Positions 1-14,344 are shown, counted from the first letter of the stretch. The stretch: DNA of 41,520 nt from Coriobacteriia bacterium (GCA_007121015.1 SKMN01000038.1:1-41520), one strand, 5' to 3'. Translations and numbers: made by a program. Notes: generated by a model from the letters alone, not told the origin.

Positions 1-4104
<4,104 letters not shown>

Positions 4105-4112
4105 GACGCTCC

Positions 4113-5843
4113 CTACGGGGCCAGAGCCGCCTCCACGATCGCCGTGACGACATCAGCGGCCTCATCGATGGCGACTTCGGTTCGCTCGCCGGTCGACCGG
4201 TTCTTGATCTCGACTATGCCTCCGGCCACACCCTTCTTCCCTACCACGACCTGGATGGGATAGCCGATGAGCTCGTTGTCGGCGAATTTCACACCGGCAC
4301 GCTCGTCGCGGTCGTCGATGACCGTCTCCACACCTCGGCCTGCGAGCGTGCTCCAGAGCTGTTCCGCCACCGGGTAGACGACGTCGTCCCCGACAGACAG
4401 CGGGATGACGGCGACGTGAAGCGGTGCGACGCTCATCGGCCAGACGATGCCGTGTTCGTCGTGGTGTTGCTCGATGACGGCAGCCAGCGAACGCGTGATG
4501 CCGACGCCGTAGCAGCCCATCACGAAAGGCTTCTCCGATCCGTCCTCGGCGGTGAACGTGGCGCCCATCGCTTGGGAGTACTTCGTGCCGAGCTGGAAGA
4601 CCTGAGAGACTTCGATGCCGCGGGCCCCCTCGAGGGTGCCGCCGCACTCCGGACAGTCGTCGCCGGGCCGGGCGACGACGAGGTCGGTCCACTGGTCGAC
4701 CTGGAAGTCACGCCCCGGCATAGCGCCGAGGTAGTGGAAGTCCTCCTCGTTGGCACCGGTAACCCAGGCGACCTCCACTTCAAGCGAGCGGTCGGCTACC
4801 ACGAAGGTCCCTTCGGGCGGGTGAACGGGGCCGAGGGAGCCCTTGGGGATGGCGTACGCAGCGAACTCCTCCTCGTCGAGGAGTTCGACACCGGGAACGG
4901 CCCAGCCGGCTTTGACGGGGTTCAACTCCCGGTCGCCAGGGACGCAGAAGAACACGAGACGCCCGTCGGGCGTCTTGCCGGCCATCGTCTTGACGGTATC
5001 GTGCTCGGAGATGTCGAAGGCTGCCGCGAGCTCAGCGATGGTGCGCAAGCCAGGCGTGGGAACCTTTTCGAGGTCGCGCGGCTCGGTCACCGCCGGGCTG
5101 CGGGGGACGACGGCCTCGGCAGCATCGACGTTCGCCGCCCACCCGCACGCGCAGTAGACGAGCTCGGCCTCGCCGGAGTCGGCGAGCGCCATGAACTCGG
5201 TCGTCACGCTCCCGCCGATCTGTCCGGACTCGGCGGCGACAGGACGCCATATGAGGCCGAGACGGTCGCAGATGCGCCCGTACGCCCCGGCCTGCTCATC
5301 GTAGTGCTCCTGCAGGGACTCTTGGGTGGCGTGGAAGGAGTATGCGTCCTTCATGATGAACTCGCGGCCCCTCAGGAGACCGAAGCGGGGGCGGATCTCG
5401 TCGCGGAACTTCATGTTCATCTGGTAGAGCGAGAGCGGTAGCTCCCGGTAGGAGCGCACTTCGTTACGGACAAGAGCGGTGATGATCTCTTCGTGGGTAG
5501 GACCAAGGCAGAAGTCCCGGCCGGCACGATCGGTGAGGCGTGCGAGCTCGGGGCCGTACTCGGTCCAGCGGCCCGACTCGTGCCACAACTCCGCGGGTTG
5601 AACGATGGGCAGGAGAAGCTCCTGAGAGCCGATAGTGTCCATCTCCTCACGCACGATCTGTTCGACCTTGCGCACGCTGCGATATCCGAGCGGGAGGAAC
5701 GAGTAGATGCCGGCCGCTGCTTTACGGATGAGCCCGGCGCGCAACATAAGGCGGTGTGATGCGATCTCGGCCTCGGCAGGCACCTCCTTGAGTGTCGGTG
5801 CGTACAGCGAGTTGGCTCGAAGTGCGACTCGGTCACGTGGCAC
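4113..5843 (-). CDS. proS: Prolyl-tRNA synthetase, bacterial type with editing insert
   Basis: Charges tRNA-Pro with proline. The 576 residues have the order of bacterial ProS: class II catalytic core with motif 2 (FRDEIRPRFGLLRGREF, about residues 147-163), an editing/INS domain at about 225-385, motif 3 (GVGITRSLAA, about 448-457) and an anticodon-binding domain ending in a V..A lobe. Length fits the family (about 565-575). The start is GTG at 5843, preceded by GGGAGG at good spacing. The gene lies between ispG (98-base gap with a possible promoter) and the KaiC/PPDK fusion gene (8-base gap). The rseP-ispG/dxr-proS neighbourhood is typical of Gram-positive genomes. The short leader leaves no room for a T-box. 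Confidence 0.97.
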   Translation of the reverse strand: MPRDRVALRANSLYAPTLKEVPAEAEIASHRLMLRAGLIRKAAAGIYSFLPLGYRSVRKVEQIVREEMDTIGSQELLLPIVQPAELWHESGRWTEYGPELARLTDRAGRDFCLGPTHEEIITALVRNEVRSYRELPLSLYQMNMKFRDEIRPRFGLLRGREFIMKDAYSFHATQESLQEHYDEQAGAYGRICDRLGLIWRPVAAESGQIGGSVTTEFMALADSGEAELVYCACGWAANVDAAEAVVPRSPAVTEPRDLEKVPTPGLRTIAELAAAFDISEHDTVKTMAGKTPDGRLVFFCVPGDRELNPVKAGWAVPGVELLDEEEFAAYAIPKGSLGPVHPPEGTFVVADRSLEVEVAWVTGANEEDFHYLGAMPGRDFQVDQWTDLVVARPGDDCPECGGTLEGARGIEVSQVFQLGTKYSQAMGATFTAEDGSEKPFVMGCYGVGITRSLAAVIEQHHDEHGIVWPMSVAPLHVAVIPLSVGDDVVYPVAEQLWSTLAGRGVETVIDDRDERAGVKFADNELIGYPIQVVVGKKGVAGGIVEIKNRSTGERTEVAIDEAADVVTAIVEAALAP

Positions 5844-5887
5844 GTGGTTCGACCTCCCGGGTGGCGGCTACGGCGTACATCGTGGCA

Positions 5888-5909
5888 GGCACGCCTCTCG
5901 CGGCGCGCC
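5888..5909 (-). other. Hairpin in the proS leader
   Basis: Minus strand GGCGCGCC, six-base loop GCGAGA, GGCGTGCC: an 8-bp stem with one G-U, between the possible -10 box and the proS start. It may be a weak terminator for ispG or a leader structure; it is too small for a T-box. Confidence 0.3.
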
Positions 5910-5927
5910 CATATGTGCTGTTGGCCG

Positions 5928-5933
5928 ATTCTA
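5928..5933 (-). promoter_or_regulatory. Possible -10 box for proS
   Basis: Minus strand TAGAAT, about 85 bases before the proS GTG, in the only sizeable gap between ispG and proS. No good -35. proS may also be read from upstream promoters. Confidence 0.3.
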
Positions 5934-5941
5934 CCCGATAC

Positions 5942-7006
5942 TCACGGCGTGCGACCTTCGATGCGGTCGATCTCCTCCATGAGCGCATCGACGATATCGG
6001 CCTCGGGGACCTTCCTGAGCGGTTCGCCTTTAGCGAAGATGAGTCCGACACCCTGACCCGCGGCGACGCCGATGTCGGCCTCGCGCGCCTCACCCGGCCC
6101 GTTGACGACGCAACCCATCACCGCGACCTTGAGCGCGCTCGGCCGCTCGCGTAGGCGGCGGTCGATCTCTTCTGCGATCGGTATCAGGTCGATCTGGCAG
6201 CGAGCGCACGTCGGACAACTGACGAGCTCGGCAGTGCGACGCCTCAAATCGAGCGCGGCGAGGATCTCCCAGGCCACGAGGACCTCATCGACAGGATCTG
6301 CGGTCAGCGATACGCGAATGGTGTCTCCGATGCCCTCTGCGAGCAGGACGCCGAGGCCGACCGCGGACTTGACCGTGCCGGAAAGCGAGGTACCGGCCTC
6401 GGTGACGCCGATGTGCAGCGGGTAGGAGACGAGCTTGGCGAGCGCGCGGTACGCCTGCACGGTGGAGACGACGCTCGACGCTTTGGCCGAGAGCACGATG
6501 TCGGTGAAGTCGCGTGACTCGAAGTGCTCGGTGAACGCGACGGCGCTCGCAACGAGTTTGTCCGGCAGCGGCCAATCGCGGTCCCGGTACTCCTCGGCGA
6601 GAGAACCGGCGTTGACACCGATCCTGATGGGGATCCCCGCCTCCCCTGCCGCGTCGATCACGGCGTCGACCTTGTCGAGCGAGCCGATGTTGCCGGGGTT
6701 GATGCGGAGTTTAGCAGCGCCACGCACCGCCGCCTCGATGGCGAGTTCGTGGTCGAAGTGGATGTCGGCGACGACGGGTAGCGGCGAAGCGGCGCAGATG
6801 GCCGCGAACCCGTCGAGGACGTCTGCGTGAACCACTGCGACCCGGACGATCTCACAGCCCGCAGCTGCGAGTTCCGCGATCTGGGCGAGGGTGGCGGCCG
6901 GATCGCCCGTGTCTGCGGTGGTCATCGATTGCACGGCGATGGGTGCGCCGCCGCCGATCACGACTCCGCCCACGCGTACCGTTCTCGTTTCACCTCGTGC
7001 GACCAT
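5942..7006 (-). CDS. ispG: 4-hydroxy-3-methylbut-2-en-1-yl diphosphate synthase
   Basis: Penultimate enzyme of the MEP isoprenoid pathway; a [4Fe-4S] enzyme that reductively converts MEcPP to HMBPP. The protein shows the TIM-barrel half (VQSMTTADTGD, INPGNIG, ADIHFDH) and the three cluster cysteines in CPTCARC (C264, C267) and MGCVVNGPGEA (C299), with the conserved glutamate just after. I chose the ATG at 7006 because GAGGAG lies nine bases upstream; it gives 354 residues. A GTG at 7033, overlapping the rseP stop as GTGA, would add nine residues but has no ribosome site. Together with dxr two genes upstream this puts two MEP steps in one operon. Confidence 0.95.
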   Translation of the reverse strand: MVARGETRTVRVGGVVIGGGAPIAVQSMTTADTGDPAATLAQIAELAAAGCEIVRVAVVHADVLDGFAAICAASPLPVVADIHFDHELAIEAAVRGAAKLRINPGNIGSLDKVDAVIDAAGEAGIPIRIGVNAGSLAEEYRDRDWPLPDKLVASAVAFTEHFESRDFTDIVLSAKASSVVSTVQAYRALAKLVSYPLHIGVTEAGTSLSGTVKSAVGLGVLLAEGIGDTIRVSLTADPVDEVLVAWEILAALDLRRRTAELVSCPTCARCQIDLIPIAEEIDRRLRERPSALKVAVMGCVVNGPGEAREADIGVAAGQGVGLIFAKGEPLRKVPEADIVDALMEEIDRIEGRTP

Positions 7007-7029
7007 CACAGCCAACTCCTCGGGGTCAC

Positions 7030-8289
7030 TCACTGCACGAAGTATCGCATGACGTCGGCATACATGAGGACGCCGATGAGGGTGAAGAGCAGGAGTGCTC
7101 CGGTGATACTCACGCCGATCGCGAGCTTCCGTTCGAGAGGACGCCCTGCCACCTTCTCGATGATCTCAATGAGCATCCGGCCTCCGTCGAGGGGTGGGAT
7201 AGGCAGGATGTTCATGACGCCGAGAGAGAGTGAGAGGAGTGCGACGATCCACGCGTAGTTGAGCGGACCGGTGCGTGCAGCTTCGGCGACCTCGACGGTG
7301 ATGCCGACGACGCTGCGGGCACCCTCGGCGGCCTCGGCGAACGTGTCCGGGTTGAAGAAACGCGCGATAGCCTCGAACACGAGGCCGACGAGACGGAAGC
7401 TCTCGACGAGCGCGCCAGGCACGGAGAGGCTCACATGGTCGACGTCGGAGACGATCCCGAGCATCGGGGTACCGTGAGGAGTAGCCCCGAGTATCCCCTC
7501 CCCGCTCAGCCTGGTGCTGTTGCGAACGTAGTCTACGGTGACCGCGTCCCCGGGCTCCCTCTGAGAGATGGCCCCTGTCAGCTCTTGCCAATCTGCGACA
7601 GGCTCGCCATCGAACGCGACGATCCGGTCCCCCGGCTCCATGCCGACCTCTGCTGCCGCGGAGTCGGGTTGGACGTCGTAGAGGGTGAGGGATTGGGTGT
7701 AGTAGCCCCAGATGGACAGGACGACGGTGAAGACGAGGACTGCCGCAACGAGGTTCACGAGGACGCCCGCGGATAGCACGACGAGCCGCTTCCATGTGGT
7801 GAGCGCGCGGTACGTCACCGAGCGTGCGTTGGCGAGAAGCTCCTCGGCGTCGTCATCGTACGTGGCGCTGATGGTCGAGACGTAGCTGAAGTCGTCGTCC
7901 TCGGCGGGCGTGATCGCGCCCCAGTCAGCGAGGGTAACGAGGAGCGATGAGGCCCGGTCTGTGGGCACGCCGATGATGCTGGCGAGACGGCTCGCGTCGA
8001 TGCGGCCCTCGGCCGACGTAGCCCGCAGCGCCGGTGCGAGGAGCGGGTCTTCAGGACCGGGTTCCATCCCGGCTATGCGGACGTAGCCGCCGAGCGGGAT
8101 CGCGGTAAGCCCGAACGCGGTGCCCGACTTGGTGTGCAGCCGTACGGCTGGTCCTGGCAGGCCTACCATGAACTCATGGACCTTCACGCCGAACGCTCGT
8201 GCGGCTACGAAGTGACCACCCTCGTGCAGGACCACGAGGATGGAGAAGGTGAGGACACCCCAGAGTATGGTGGTCAGAGCTTCAGGCAT
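7030..8289 (-). CDS. rseP: Site-2 (RIP) zinc metalloprotease with a winged-helix-like insert
   Basis: Membrane-embedded protease of the S2P/RseP/RasP family, which cleaves transmembrane anti-sigma factors and signal-peptide remnants. In 419 residues: membrane helix 1 with zinc motif HEGGH at 22-26, a second helix at about 168-192, a PDZ domain at about 195-275, and a third helix at about 342-364 followed by LDGGR (D368, third zinc ligand), then a final helix at about 390-412. Between helix 1 and helix 2, residues about 92-150 form a charged soluble segment. One stretch (DASRLASIIGVPTDRASSLL, 98-117) followed by DWGAI and a possible beta-wing looks like a winged helix; that reading is an inference. 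ATG with GAGGAG eight bases upstream. Operon: dxr upstream, ispG downstream. Confidence 0.94.
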   Translation of the reverse strand: MPEALTTILWGVLTFSILVVLHEGGHFVAARAFGVKVHEFMVGLPGPAVRLHTKSGTAFGLTAIPLGGYVRIAGMEPGPEDPLLAPALRATSAEGRIDASRLASIIGVPTDRASSLLVTLADWGAITPAEDDDFSYVSTISATYDDDAEELLANARSVTYRALTTWKRLVVLSAGVLVNLVAAVLVFTVVLSIWGYYTQSLTLYDVQPDSAAAEVGMEPGDRIVAFDGEPVADWQELTGAISQREPGDAVTVDYVRNSTRLSGEGILGATPHGTPMLGIVSDVDHVSLSVPGALVESFRLVGLVFEAIARFFNPDTFAEAAEGARSVVGITVEVAEAARTGPLNYAWIVALLSLSLGVMNILPIPPLDGGRMLIEIIEKVAGRPLERKLAIGVSITGALLLFTLIGVLMYADVMRYFVQ

Positions 8290-8362
8290 GTGCTGGACTC
8301 CTCAGTAGCGATCCGGATCTCGTATCCAACAGGATGATGCGTGTGCAAACGATGCGCCATGG

Positions 8363-9514
8363 CTACGTGCACTCTTTCCGCGCGCGCCCGCGCGCCCACG
8401 CATCGAGCGCCTCGAGCTGCTCGACCGACTCGAGTGCCTCGACGGTGTGGGCGATCATGATGCGCTCCACCGTGGTGTCGATATCGGTGAACCGGCACGA
8501 ACCGTCCAGGAACGCTGCGACGGCCACCTCGTTCGCGGCGTTCATGACCGCCGGCATGGTGCCCCCCGCACGACCGGCCTCGAGCGCGAGAGCGAGACAG
8601 CGGAACGTCTCGAGGTCCGGAGGCTCGAAATCGAGCGAGCCGAGCTTCGTGAAGTCGACCGGCTCGACCGGAGCGGGCCAGCGGCGGGGGTGGCTGATAG
8701 CGTACTGTATCGGGATCCGCATATCCGTGACGCCGAGGTGGGCCTTCACCGAGCCGTCGACGTACTCGACCATCGAGTGGATACACGACTGCGGGTGTAC
8801 GACGATGCGGATGCGGTCGTACCCCACGTCGAAGAGGTGGTGCGCCTCGATGGCCTCGAGCCCCTTGTTCATGAGCGTGGCCGAGTCGATGGTGATCTTC
8901 GGTCCCATCGTCCACGTAGGGTGCGCGAGCGCTTCGGCCGGGGAGATGTCCGCTAGTTCGTCGCGAATCCGCCCCCGGAACGGGCCTCCGCTCGCAGTGA
9001 GCCAGATTGCTGCGACATCGCGCTCATCCTCGCCGAGAAGGCACTGGTAGATCGCCGAGTGCTCGGAGTCCACGGGAATCATCTGTCCGGGCCCGGCACG
9101 TCCCGTCACGAGCTCGCCGCCGACGACGAGGGACTCCTTGTTCGCCAGTGCGAGGATCGCCCCGGAATCGAGTGTGCGCAGCGTGGCGCGAAGTCCGGCG
9201 GCGCCGACAAGCGCGTTGATGACGATATCGGCTCCGGCTATCTCGGGCAGCATCGCGACCGCGTCGGGCCCGACCTCGACGTCGATGTCGAGATCGGAGA
9301 CGAGCGATGCCGCGCGTGCAGCTGCGGCCCCGTCTCCGAGAGCGACATGTCGGACCCGGAAGGTGCGCACCTGTGAGGCGATCGACTCGGCGGAAGAGTG
9401 CGCCGCCAGGGCGACGACCTCGATCCGGTCGGGGTGAGCCGCCGCGATCTCGAGAGCCTGCCGGCCTATCGAGCCGGTCGAGCCGAGTATCGCGATCCTG
9501 ACCCGGGCGCTCAC
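8363..9514 (-). CDS. dxr: 1-deoxy-D-xylulose-5-phosphate reductoisomerase
   Basis: First committed step of the MEP pathway: NADPH-dependent rearrangement and reduction of DXP to MEP. The 383 residues start with the NADPH motif GSTGSIG (11-17). They carry the metal/substrate motifs PVDSEHSA (about 148-155), LTASGGPFR and SATLMNKGLE, and the loop MVEYVDGS. Length fits the family (about 385-400). The GTG start overlaps the cdsA stop as GTGA, which implies translational coupling. cdsA-dxr-rseP is a standard Gram-positive order. Confidence 0.97.
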   Translation of the reverse strand: MSARVRIAILGSTGSIGRQALEIAAAHPDRIEVVALAAHSSAESIASQVRTFRVRHVALGDGAAAARAASLVSDLDIDVEVGPDAVAMLPEIAGADIVINALVGAAGLRATLRTLDSGAILALANKESLVVGGELVTGRAGPGQMIPVDSEHSAIYQCLLGEDERDVAAIWLTASGGPFRGRIRDELADISPAEALAHPTWTMGPKITIDSATLMNKGLEAIEAHHLFDVGYDRIRIVVHPQSCIHSMVEYVDGSVKAHLGVTDMRIPIQYAISHPRRWPAPVEPVDFTKLGSLDFEPPDLETFRCLALALEAGRAGGTMPAVMNAANEVAVAAFLDGSCRFTDIDTTVERIMIAHTVEALESVEQLEALDAWARGRARKECT

Positions 9515-10356
9515 GACACACCCACGGCGACGAGGATGTAGTAACCGACCACAGAGACGGCGAGAAGGCTGTCGACCCGGTCGAGGAACCCACCGTGGCC
9601 AGGCAGGACGTTCCCGGAGTCCTTGACACCCACTTCACGCTTGATGCGGGACTCGAACAGGTCGCCTCCGACACCTACGAGGCCGAGGACGAACCCGACC
9701 GCCGCGAGGACTCCCAGGCTCAGCGGAAGGTCTGCGAGAAACCCGACCCCGACCCAGACGGCGATCGAGGCGAGCGTGCCGGCGATGAACCCTTCCCACG
9801 TTTTCTTAGGCGAGATGCGGGGGGCCATCTTGTGGCGACCGATCGCTGATCCTGCAAGGTATGCGAAAACGTCGTTCGCCCACACGCTGACAAGCACGGT
9901 CAGCGCCCAGAAGACGCCATCGTCCAGCGCACGGATGAGGACGAGATGGCTGAGCGAGAAGCCAACGTAGACCATCCCGAAGACCGTCAGCGCGGAGTGT
10001 GCGATCGAGGGCCTGCGCTGAGCTACGTGCCGTATCGTGACGATGATGAGCACCACCGTGAACGCGATCGGGAAGACCGCGGTCCCCTCGGCCGCGACCA
10101 TGAACGGGAGCGCGACAGCGGCACCGACTGCGAGAAGGTCTCGGCCCCCAACTTCCGCTCGATGCGCGATCCTGATGAACTCGTCGACCGCGCCGCCCGC
10201 GAACAAGGCACACACGGCAGCGACCGCGTAGGGGTTGCCCCACGCCATCGCGCCGATGAACGTCGCCGCGTAGAGGATCCCGGTAGCGAGCCGGACGGGG
10301 AGCGTCGAGAAGCGTCCGCGGATGCCGCCTCGCACCTGATCGGGCTGTGCCGTCAC
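9511..10356 (-). CDS. cdsA: Phosphatidate cytidylyltransferase (CDP-diglyceride synthase)
   Basis: Makes CDP-diacylglycerol from phosphatidate and CTP at the membrane, the branch point of phospholipid synthesis. The C-terminal signature is complete: SRIKREVGVKDSG followed by LPGHGGFLDRVD. About eight hydrophobic segments cover the rest. The frame stays open 102 codons further upstream, but that part is the wrong frame of uppS. I therefore start at the GTG at 10356, one base past the uppS stop and downstream of GGGGGCAGA, giving 281 residues. uppS-cdsA-dxr is a conserved trio. Confidence 0.94.
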   Translation of the reverse strand: MTAQPDQVRGGIRGRFSTLPVRLATGILYAATFIGAMAWGNPYAVAAVCALFAGGAVDEFIRIAHRAEVGGRDLLAVGAAVALPFMVAAEGTAVFPIAFTVVLIIVTIRHVAQRRPSIAHSALTVFGMVYVGFSLSHLVLIRALDDGVFWALTVLVSVWANDVFAYLAGSAIGRHKMAPRISPKKTWEGFIAGTLASIAVWVGVGFLADLPLSLGVLAAVGFVLGLVGVGGDLFESRIKREVGVKDSGNVLPGHGGFLDRVDSLLAVSVVGYYILVAVGVS

Positions 10357-10357
10357 G

Positions 10358-11134
10358 CTATCTGCCCCCGAAACGCCGCGAACGCGACTGGAATTCAGCG
10401 ATCGCGCGGAGCAGTTCGTAGCGGTCGAAATCGGGCCACAGTACGTCGGTGACGTAGAACTCGGCGTAGGCGATCTGCCACAGCAGGAAGTTCGAGACGC
10501 GCATCTCCCCACTCGTCCGTACGACGAGGTCGGGGTCGGGCACGTCAGGAACGTACAGGTGGGATGCGACGGTCGGCTCCTTGATATCGGCGGGCGCGAG
10601 GCTCCCCGCAGCGACCTCGTCGGCGATAGAGCGCATGGCGTGGACGATCTCCTCACGGCCACCGTAGTTGAGTGCGACGACGAGCGTCAGAGCGTCGAAC
10701 CCCGCCGTCCTTTCGACGGTGCGCAGGAAGGCCTCGGCGGTCTCGGGCGGAAGCTCCTCGAGGCGACCGGCGACACGGACGCGCACCCCCATCCGTTCAA
10801 GGCTCGCCAGCTCGCGCTCGAGTACCTCGACGAATAGGCGCATGAGCCCGGAGACCTCGTCTTCCGGGCGTGACCAATTCTCCGAGGAGAACGAGTAGAT
10901 GGTGAGCGCCGGGATGCCCAGCTCGATGGCCCCGGCGATCAGTTCGCGGACGGCCTTCGCCCCCGCGCGGTGCCCGGCCACACGCGGCAGACCGCGCGCG
11001 GCAGCCCAGCGGCCGTTGCCGTCCATGATGACGGCGACGTGGCTCGGAAGCTGTGCTGGATCGATTCGGTCGAGGAGCTCAGGACCGGGAGGGTCGCCGA
11101 AGAACGTACTCCCCTCCCCGGAGGGGGCAGCCAT
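10358..11134 (-). CDS. uppS: Isoprenyl (undecaprenyl) diphosphate synthase, cis type
   Basis: Adds isopentenyl units in cis to make the C50-C55 carrier lipid for cell-wall synthesis, using the products of the MEP enzymes encoded in the same operon. The family motifs are present: HVAVIMDGNGRWA with the catalytic Asp, FSSENWSRP, and RTSGEMRVSNFLLWQ followed by YAEFYV. The start is the ATG at 11134 behind AGGAG at five-base spacing, 7 bases after frr, giving 258 residues. Chain length of the product cannot be read from sequence. Confidence 0.96.
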   Translation of the reverse strand: MAAPSGEGSTFFGDPPGPELLDRIDPAQLPSHVAVIMDGNGRWAAARGLPRVAGHRAGAKAVRELIAGAIELGIPALTIYSFSSENWSRPEDEVSGLMRLFVEVLERELASLERMGVRVRVAGRLEELPPETAEAFLRTVERTAGFDALTLVVALNYGGREEIVHAMRSIADEVAAGSLAPADIKEPTVASHLYVPDVPDPDLVVRTSGEMRVSNFLLWQIAYAEFYVTDVLWPDFDRYELLRAIAEFQSRSRRFGGR

Positions 11135-11141
11135 ACAGCTC

Positions 11142-12451
<1,310 letters not shown>

Positions 12452-12467
12452 TCACCTATTCTGTGAC

Positions 12468-12473
12468 AGCATA
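12468..12473 (-). promoter_or_regulatory. Possible -10 box for pyrH
   Basis: TATGCT on the minus strand, just downstream of the tsf hairpin and about 47 bases before the pyrH GTG. No convincing -35 hexamer at 16-18 bases, so this rests on the -10 and on position only. Confidence 0.3.
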
Positions 12474-12479
12474 CAGCAC

Positions 12480-12507
12480 ACGGGCCGGCGCTGGTGCACC
12501 GGCCCGT
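12480..12507 (-). terminator. Terminator-like hairpin after tsf
   Basis: Perfect 9-bp inverted repeat (ACGGGCCGG / CCGGCCCGT) with a 10-base loop, 33 bases past the tsf stop. No U-tract follows. Intrinsic terminators without a U-tract have been proposed in high-GC actinobacteria. It probably separates rpsB-tsf from pyrH. Confidence 0.6.
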
Positions 12508-12539
12508 TGGATATCACCAGCACCGGTGACGATGCGATG

Positions 12540-13436
12540 CTACTCGTCCGATGCTGCGGTCTGTCCGAGCACGAAGCGCTCGAAGCGCACGATCTCGATC
12601 GACCCGCCGAGCTCCTTGGCGGTTCGCTGGAGGTAGTCGGTCACCGAGACGTCGGGGTCTTTGACGAAGTCCTGCTCGAGGAGACAGACCTCCTTGTAGA
12701 ACTTGTCGAGACGACCGGTGGCTATCTTCTCCTGGATGGCTTCCGGCTTGCCGCTCTCGGCGGCCTGAGCCTTGTAGATATCCATCTCGTGGTCGACGAC
12801 GCTGGATGGGATCTCGTCCCTGCGTACTGCGATCGGAGCCGCGGCTGCGACCTGCATGGCGATGTCGCGCGAGAAGGCGGCCAACACCTCGGAGGCGGCG
12901 ATAGCGTCGTCAGAGGCGGCGACCTCGACCATCACGCCGATGTTGCCGACACCGTGGACGTAGACGGCGATCGCCCCCGCGCTAGCGGAGAGCTCGTAGC
13001 GAGCGAAACGGGGAACCTGTATGTTCTCCCCGATCTTGCCGACGGTCTCCCCGAGCACTTCTTCGAAGGTCGCATCGCGGCCGGTGAAGGTCTGGGTCAT
13101 CAGGTCAGCCACGTCCGAAGGTGCGGCCTCGGCCACATGCGTGGCGACCTCGGCGACGAACGCCTTGAAATCAGCGTTGCGTGCGACGAAATCAGTCTCG
13201 CAGTTCACCTCGACGAGGGCTCCGACACGACGGTCGCTCGATACGTATCCACCGATGATGCCCTCATTGGTGGCGCGTCCCGCCTTCTTGGCGAGCGCTG
13301 CGAGGCCCTTGGTACGGAGCAAGTCGATGGCGGCTTCCATGTCGCCACCGGTCTCTGCGAGAGCCTTCTTGCAGTCCATCATTCCCGCGCCGGTGCACTC
13401 ACGCAGGTCTTTGACCATCTTGGCAGTTATATCCAT
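12540..13436 (-). CDS. tsf: Translation elongation factor Ts
   Basis: Nucleotide exchange factor for EF-Tu. The 298 residues begin MDITAKMVKDLRECTGAGMM, the N-terminal UBA-like domain, and carry the EF-Tu-contacting motif NCETDFVARN near residue 80. The ATG at 13436 lies behind GGAGGG. The longer open frame to 13706 belongs to rpsB in another frame. It is 50 bases after rpsB in the universal rpsB-tsf pair. Length is typical of the full two-subdomain form. Confidence 0.97.
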   Translation of the reverse strand: MDITAKMVKDLRECTGAGMMDCKKALAETGGDMEAAIDLLRTKGLAALAKKAGRATNEGIIGGYVSSDRRVGALVEVNCETDFVARNADFKAFVAEVATHVAEAAPSDVADLMTQTFTGRDATFEEVLGETVGKIGENIQVPRFARYELSASAGAIAVYVHGVGNIGVMVEVAASDDAIAASEVLAAFSRDIAMQVAAAAPIAVRRDEIPSSVVDHEMDIYKAQAAESGKPEAIQEKIATGRLDKFYKEVCLLEQDFVKDPDVSVTDYLQRTAKELGGSIEIVRFERFVLGQTAASDE

Positions 13437-13486
13437 GGGGGCATCCCTCCGTATGCGATCGTCCGGATCCTTCGTGCGCTGGCGGG

Positions 13487-14344
13487 CTACTCGGCAGCCG
13501 GCTGCTCCGGCGTATCTGTGGACTGGCTCTCGGTGGCCGGGGTTTCGGCGGCGGGCTCCTCGGCCACTGCTGTCGCGGGCTCTTCGGAAGGAGCGGACTC
13601 CTCGGCCACTGCTGGCGCGGAGGCCGGTACCGGTGACGGTTCGACGGCGGCGGGACCTTCGAGCGCGGCCCTGCCCTCGATGATCGCGTCTGCGACGACG
13701 CGGCACATGAGCCCTACCGACCTGATCGCGTCATCGTTCGCGGGAATGACGTAGTCGACCTCGTCGGGATCGGCGTTGGTGTCCACCAGGCCGATGATGG
13801 GGATGTTGAGCCTGCGGGCCTCCGCTACGGCGATGGCCTCACGCTTGGTGTCCACCACGAAGACGGCGGCGGGCGGACTCTTCATCTCGCGGATGCCCGA
13901 CAGGTTCCGCTCGAGCTTCGCACGCTCCTTGCCGAGGAGGATCTGTTCCTTCTTGGGCAAGGCGGACATCGTGCCGTCCTCTTCCATCGTCTCGATCTCG
14001 ATGAGGCGGTCGATACGCGTACGCATCGTGACGAAGTTCGTCAGCATGCCGCCGAGCCAGCGCTGGTTGACGTACGGGCTCCCCGAGCGCTCCGCCTCGG
14101 ACTGGATGGGCTCCTGCGCCTGCTTCTTGGTGCCGACGAAGAGGATCGAACCTCCTCGGGCGGCGATGTCACGGGCGAAGCGGTACGCCGTGTCTAGTTC
14201 ACGCAGGGTACGCTGGAGATCGAAGATGTAGATACCGCTGCGCTCCGTGAAGATGTACGGCTGCATCTTCGGGTTCCAGCGACGGGTCTGATGTCCGAAG
14301 TGGACACCGGCCTCGAGAAGACTCTTCATCGAGACTACAGGCAT
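13487..14344 (-). CDS. rpsB: Ribosomal protein uS2 with acidic Ala/Pro/Glu tail
   Basis: Small-subunit protein. The 285 residues start [20 protein letters not shown] and include [12 protein letters not shown] and the [19 protein letters not shown] region, ending the folded part near residue 227 (VVADAIIEG). The remaining 58 residues are low-complexity acidic A/P/E/S/T, with a duplicated AVAEE unit. ATG at 14344 behind AGGAGGT. The gene has its own likely promoter and a leader of about 118 bases with a hairpin, where S2 autoregulation would be expected from other bacteria. Confidence 0.97.
   Translation of the reverse strand: MPVVSMKSLLEAGVHFGHQTRRWNPKMQPYIFTERSGIYIFDLQRTLRELDTAYRFARDIAARGGSILFVGTKKQAQEPIQSEAERSGSPYVNQRWLGGMLTNFVTMRTRIDRLIEIETMEEDGTMSALPKKEQILLGKERAKLERNLSGIREMKSPPAAVFVVDTKREAIAVAEARRLNIPIIGLVDTNADPDEVDYVIPANDDAIRSVGLMCRVVADAIIEGRAALEGPAAVEPSPVPASAPAVAEESAPSEEPATAVAEEPAAETPATESQSTDTPEQPAAE
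13556..13614 (-). repeat. Tandem-type duplication in the rpsB tail
   Basis: The 17-base string CTCCTCGGCCACTGCTG (plus strand) occurs at 13556-13572 and again at 13598-13614, 42 bases apart, in frame. It encodes the repeated AVAEE unit of the uS2 tail, and suggests the tail grew by slippage or short duplication. Confidence 0.75.

Noticed and set aside
5844-5941. T-box riboswitch upstream of proS
   Set aside because: The gap is under 100 bases, and no antiterminator core or specifier loop is visible.
10357-10662. N-terminal extension of CdsA (102 codons)
   Set aside because: Arg/Ser/Pro-rich, overlaps uppS in another frame, and CdsA needs no such domain; GTG 10356 gives the normal length.
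12507-13754. Plus-strand ORF opposite tsf and rpsB
   Set aside because: Begins within the tsf terminator-like hairpin and is antisense to two ribosome-linked genes; shadow frame.
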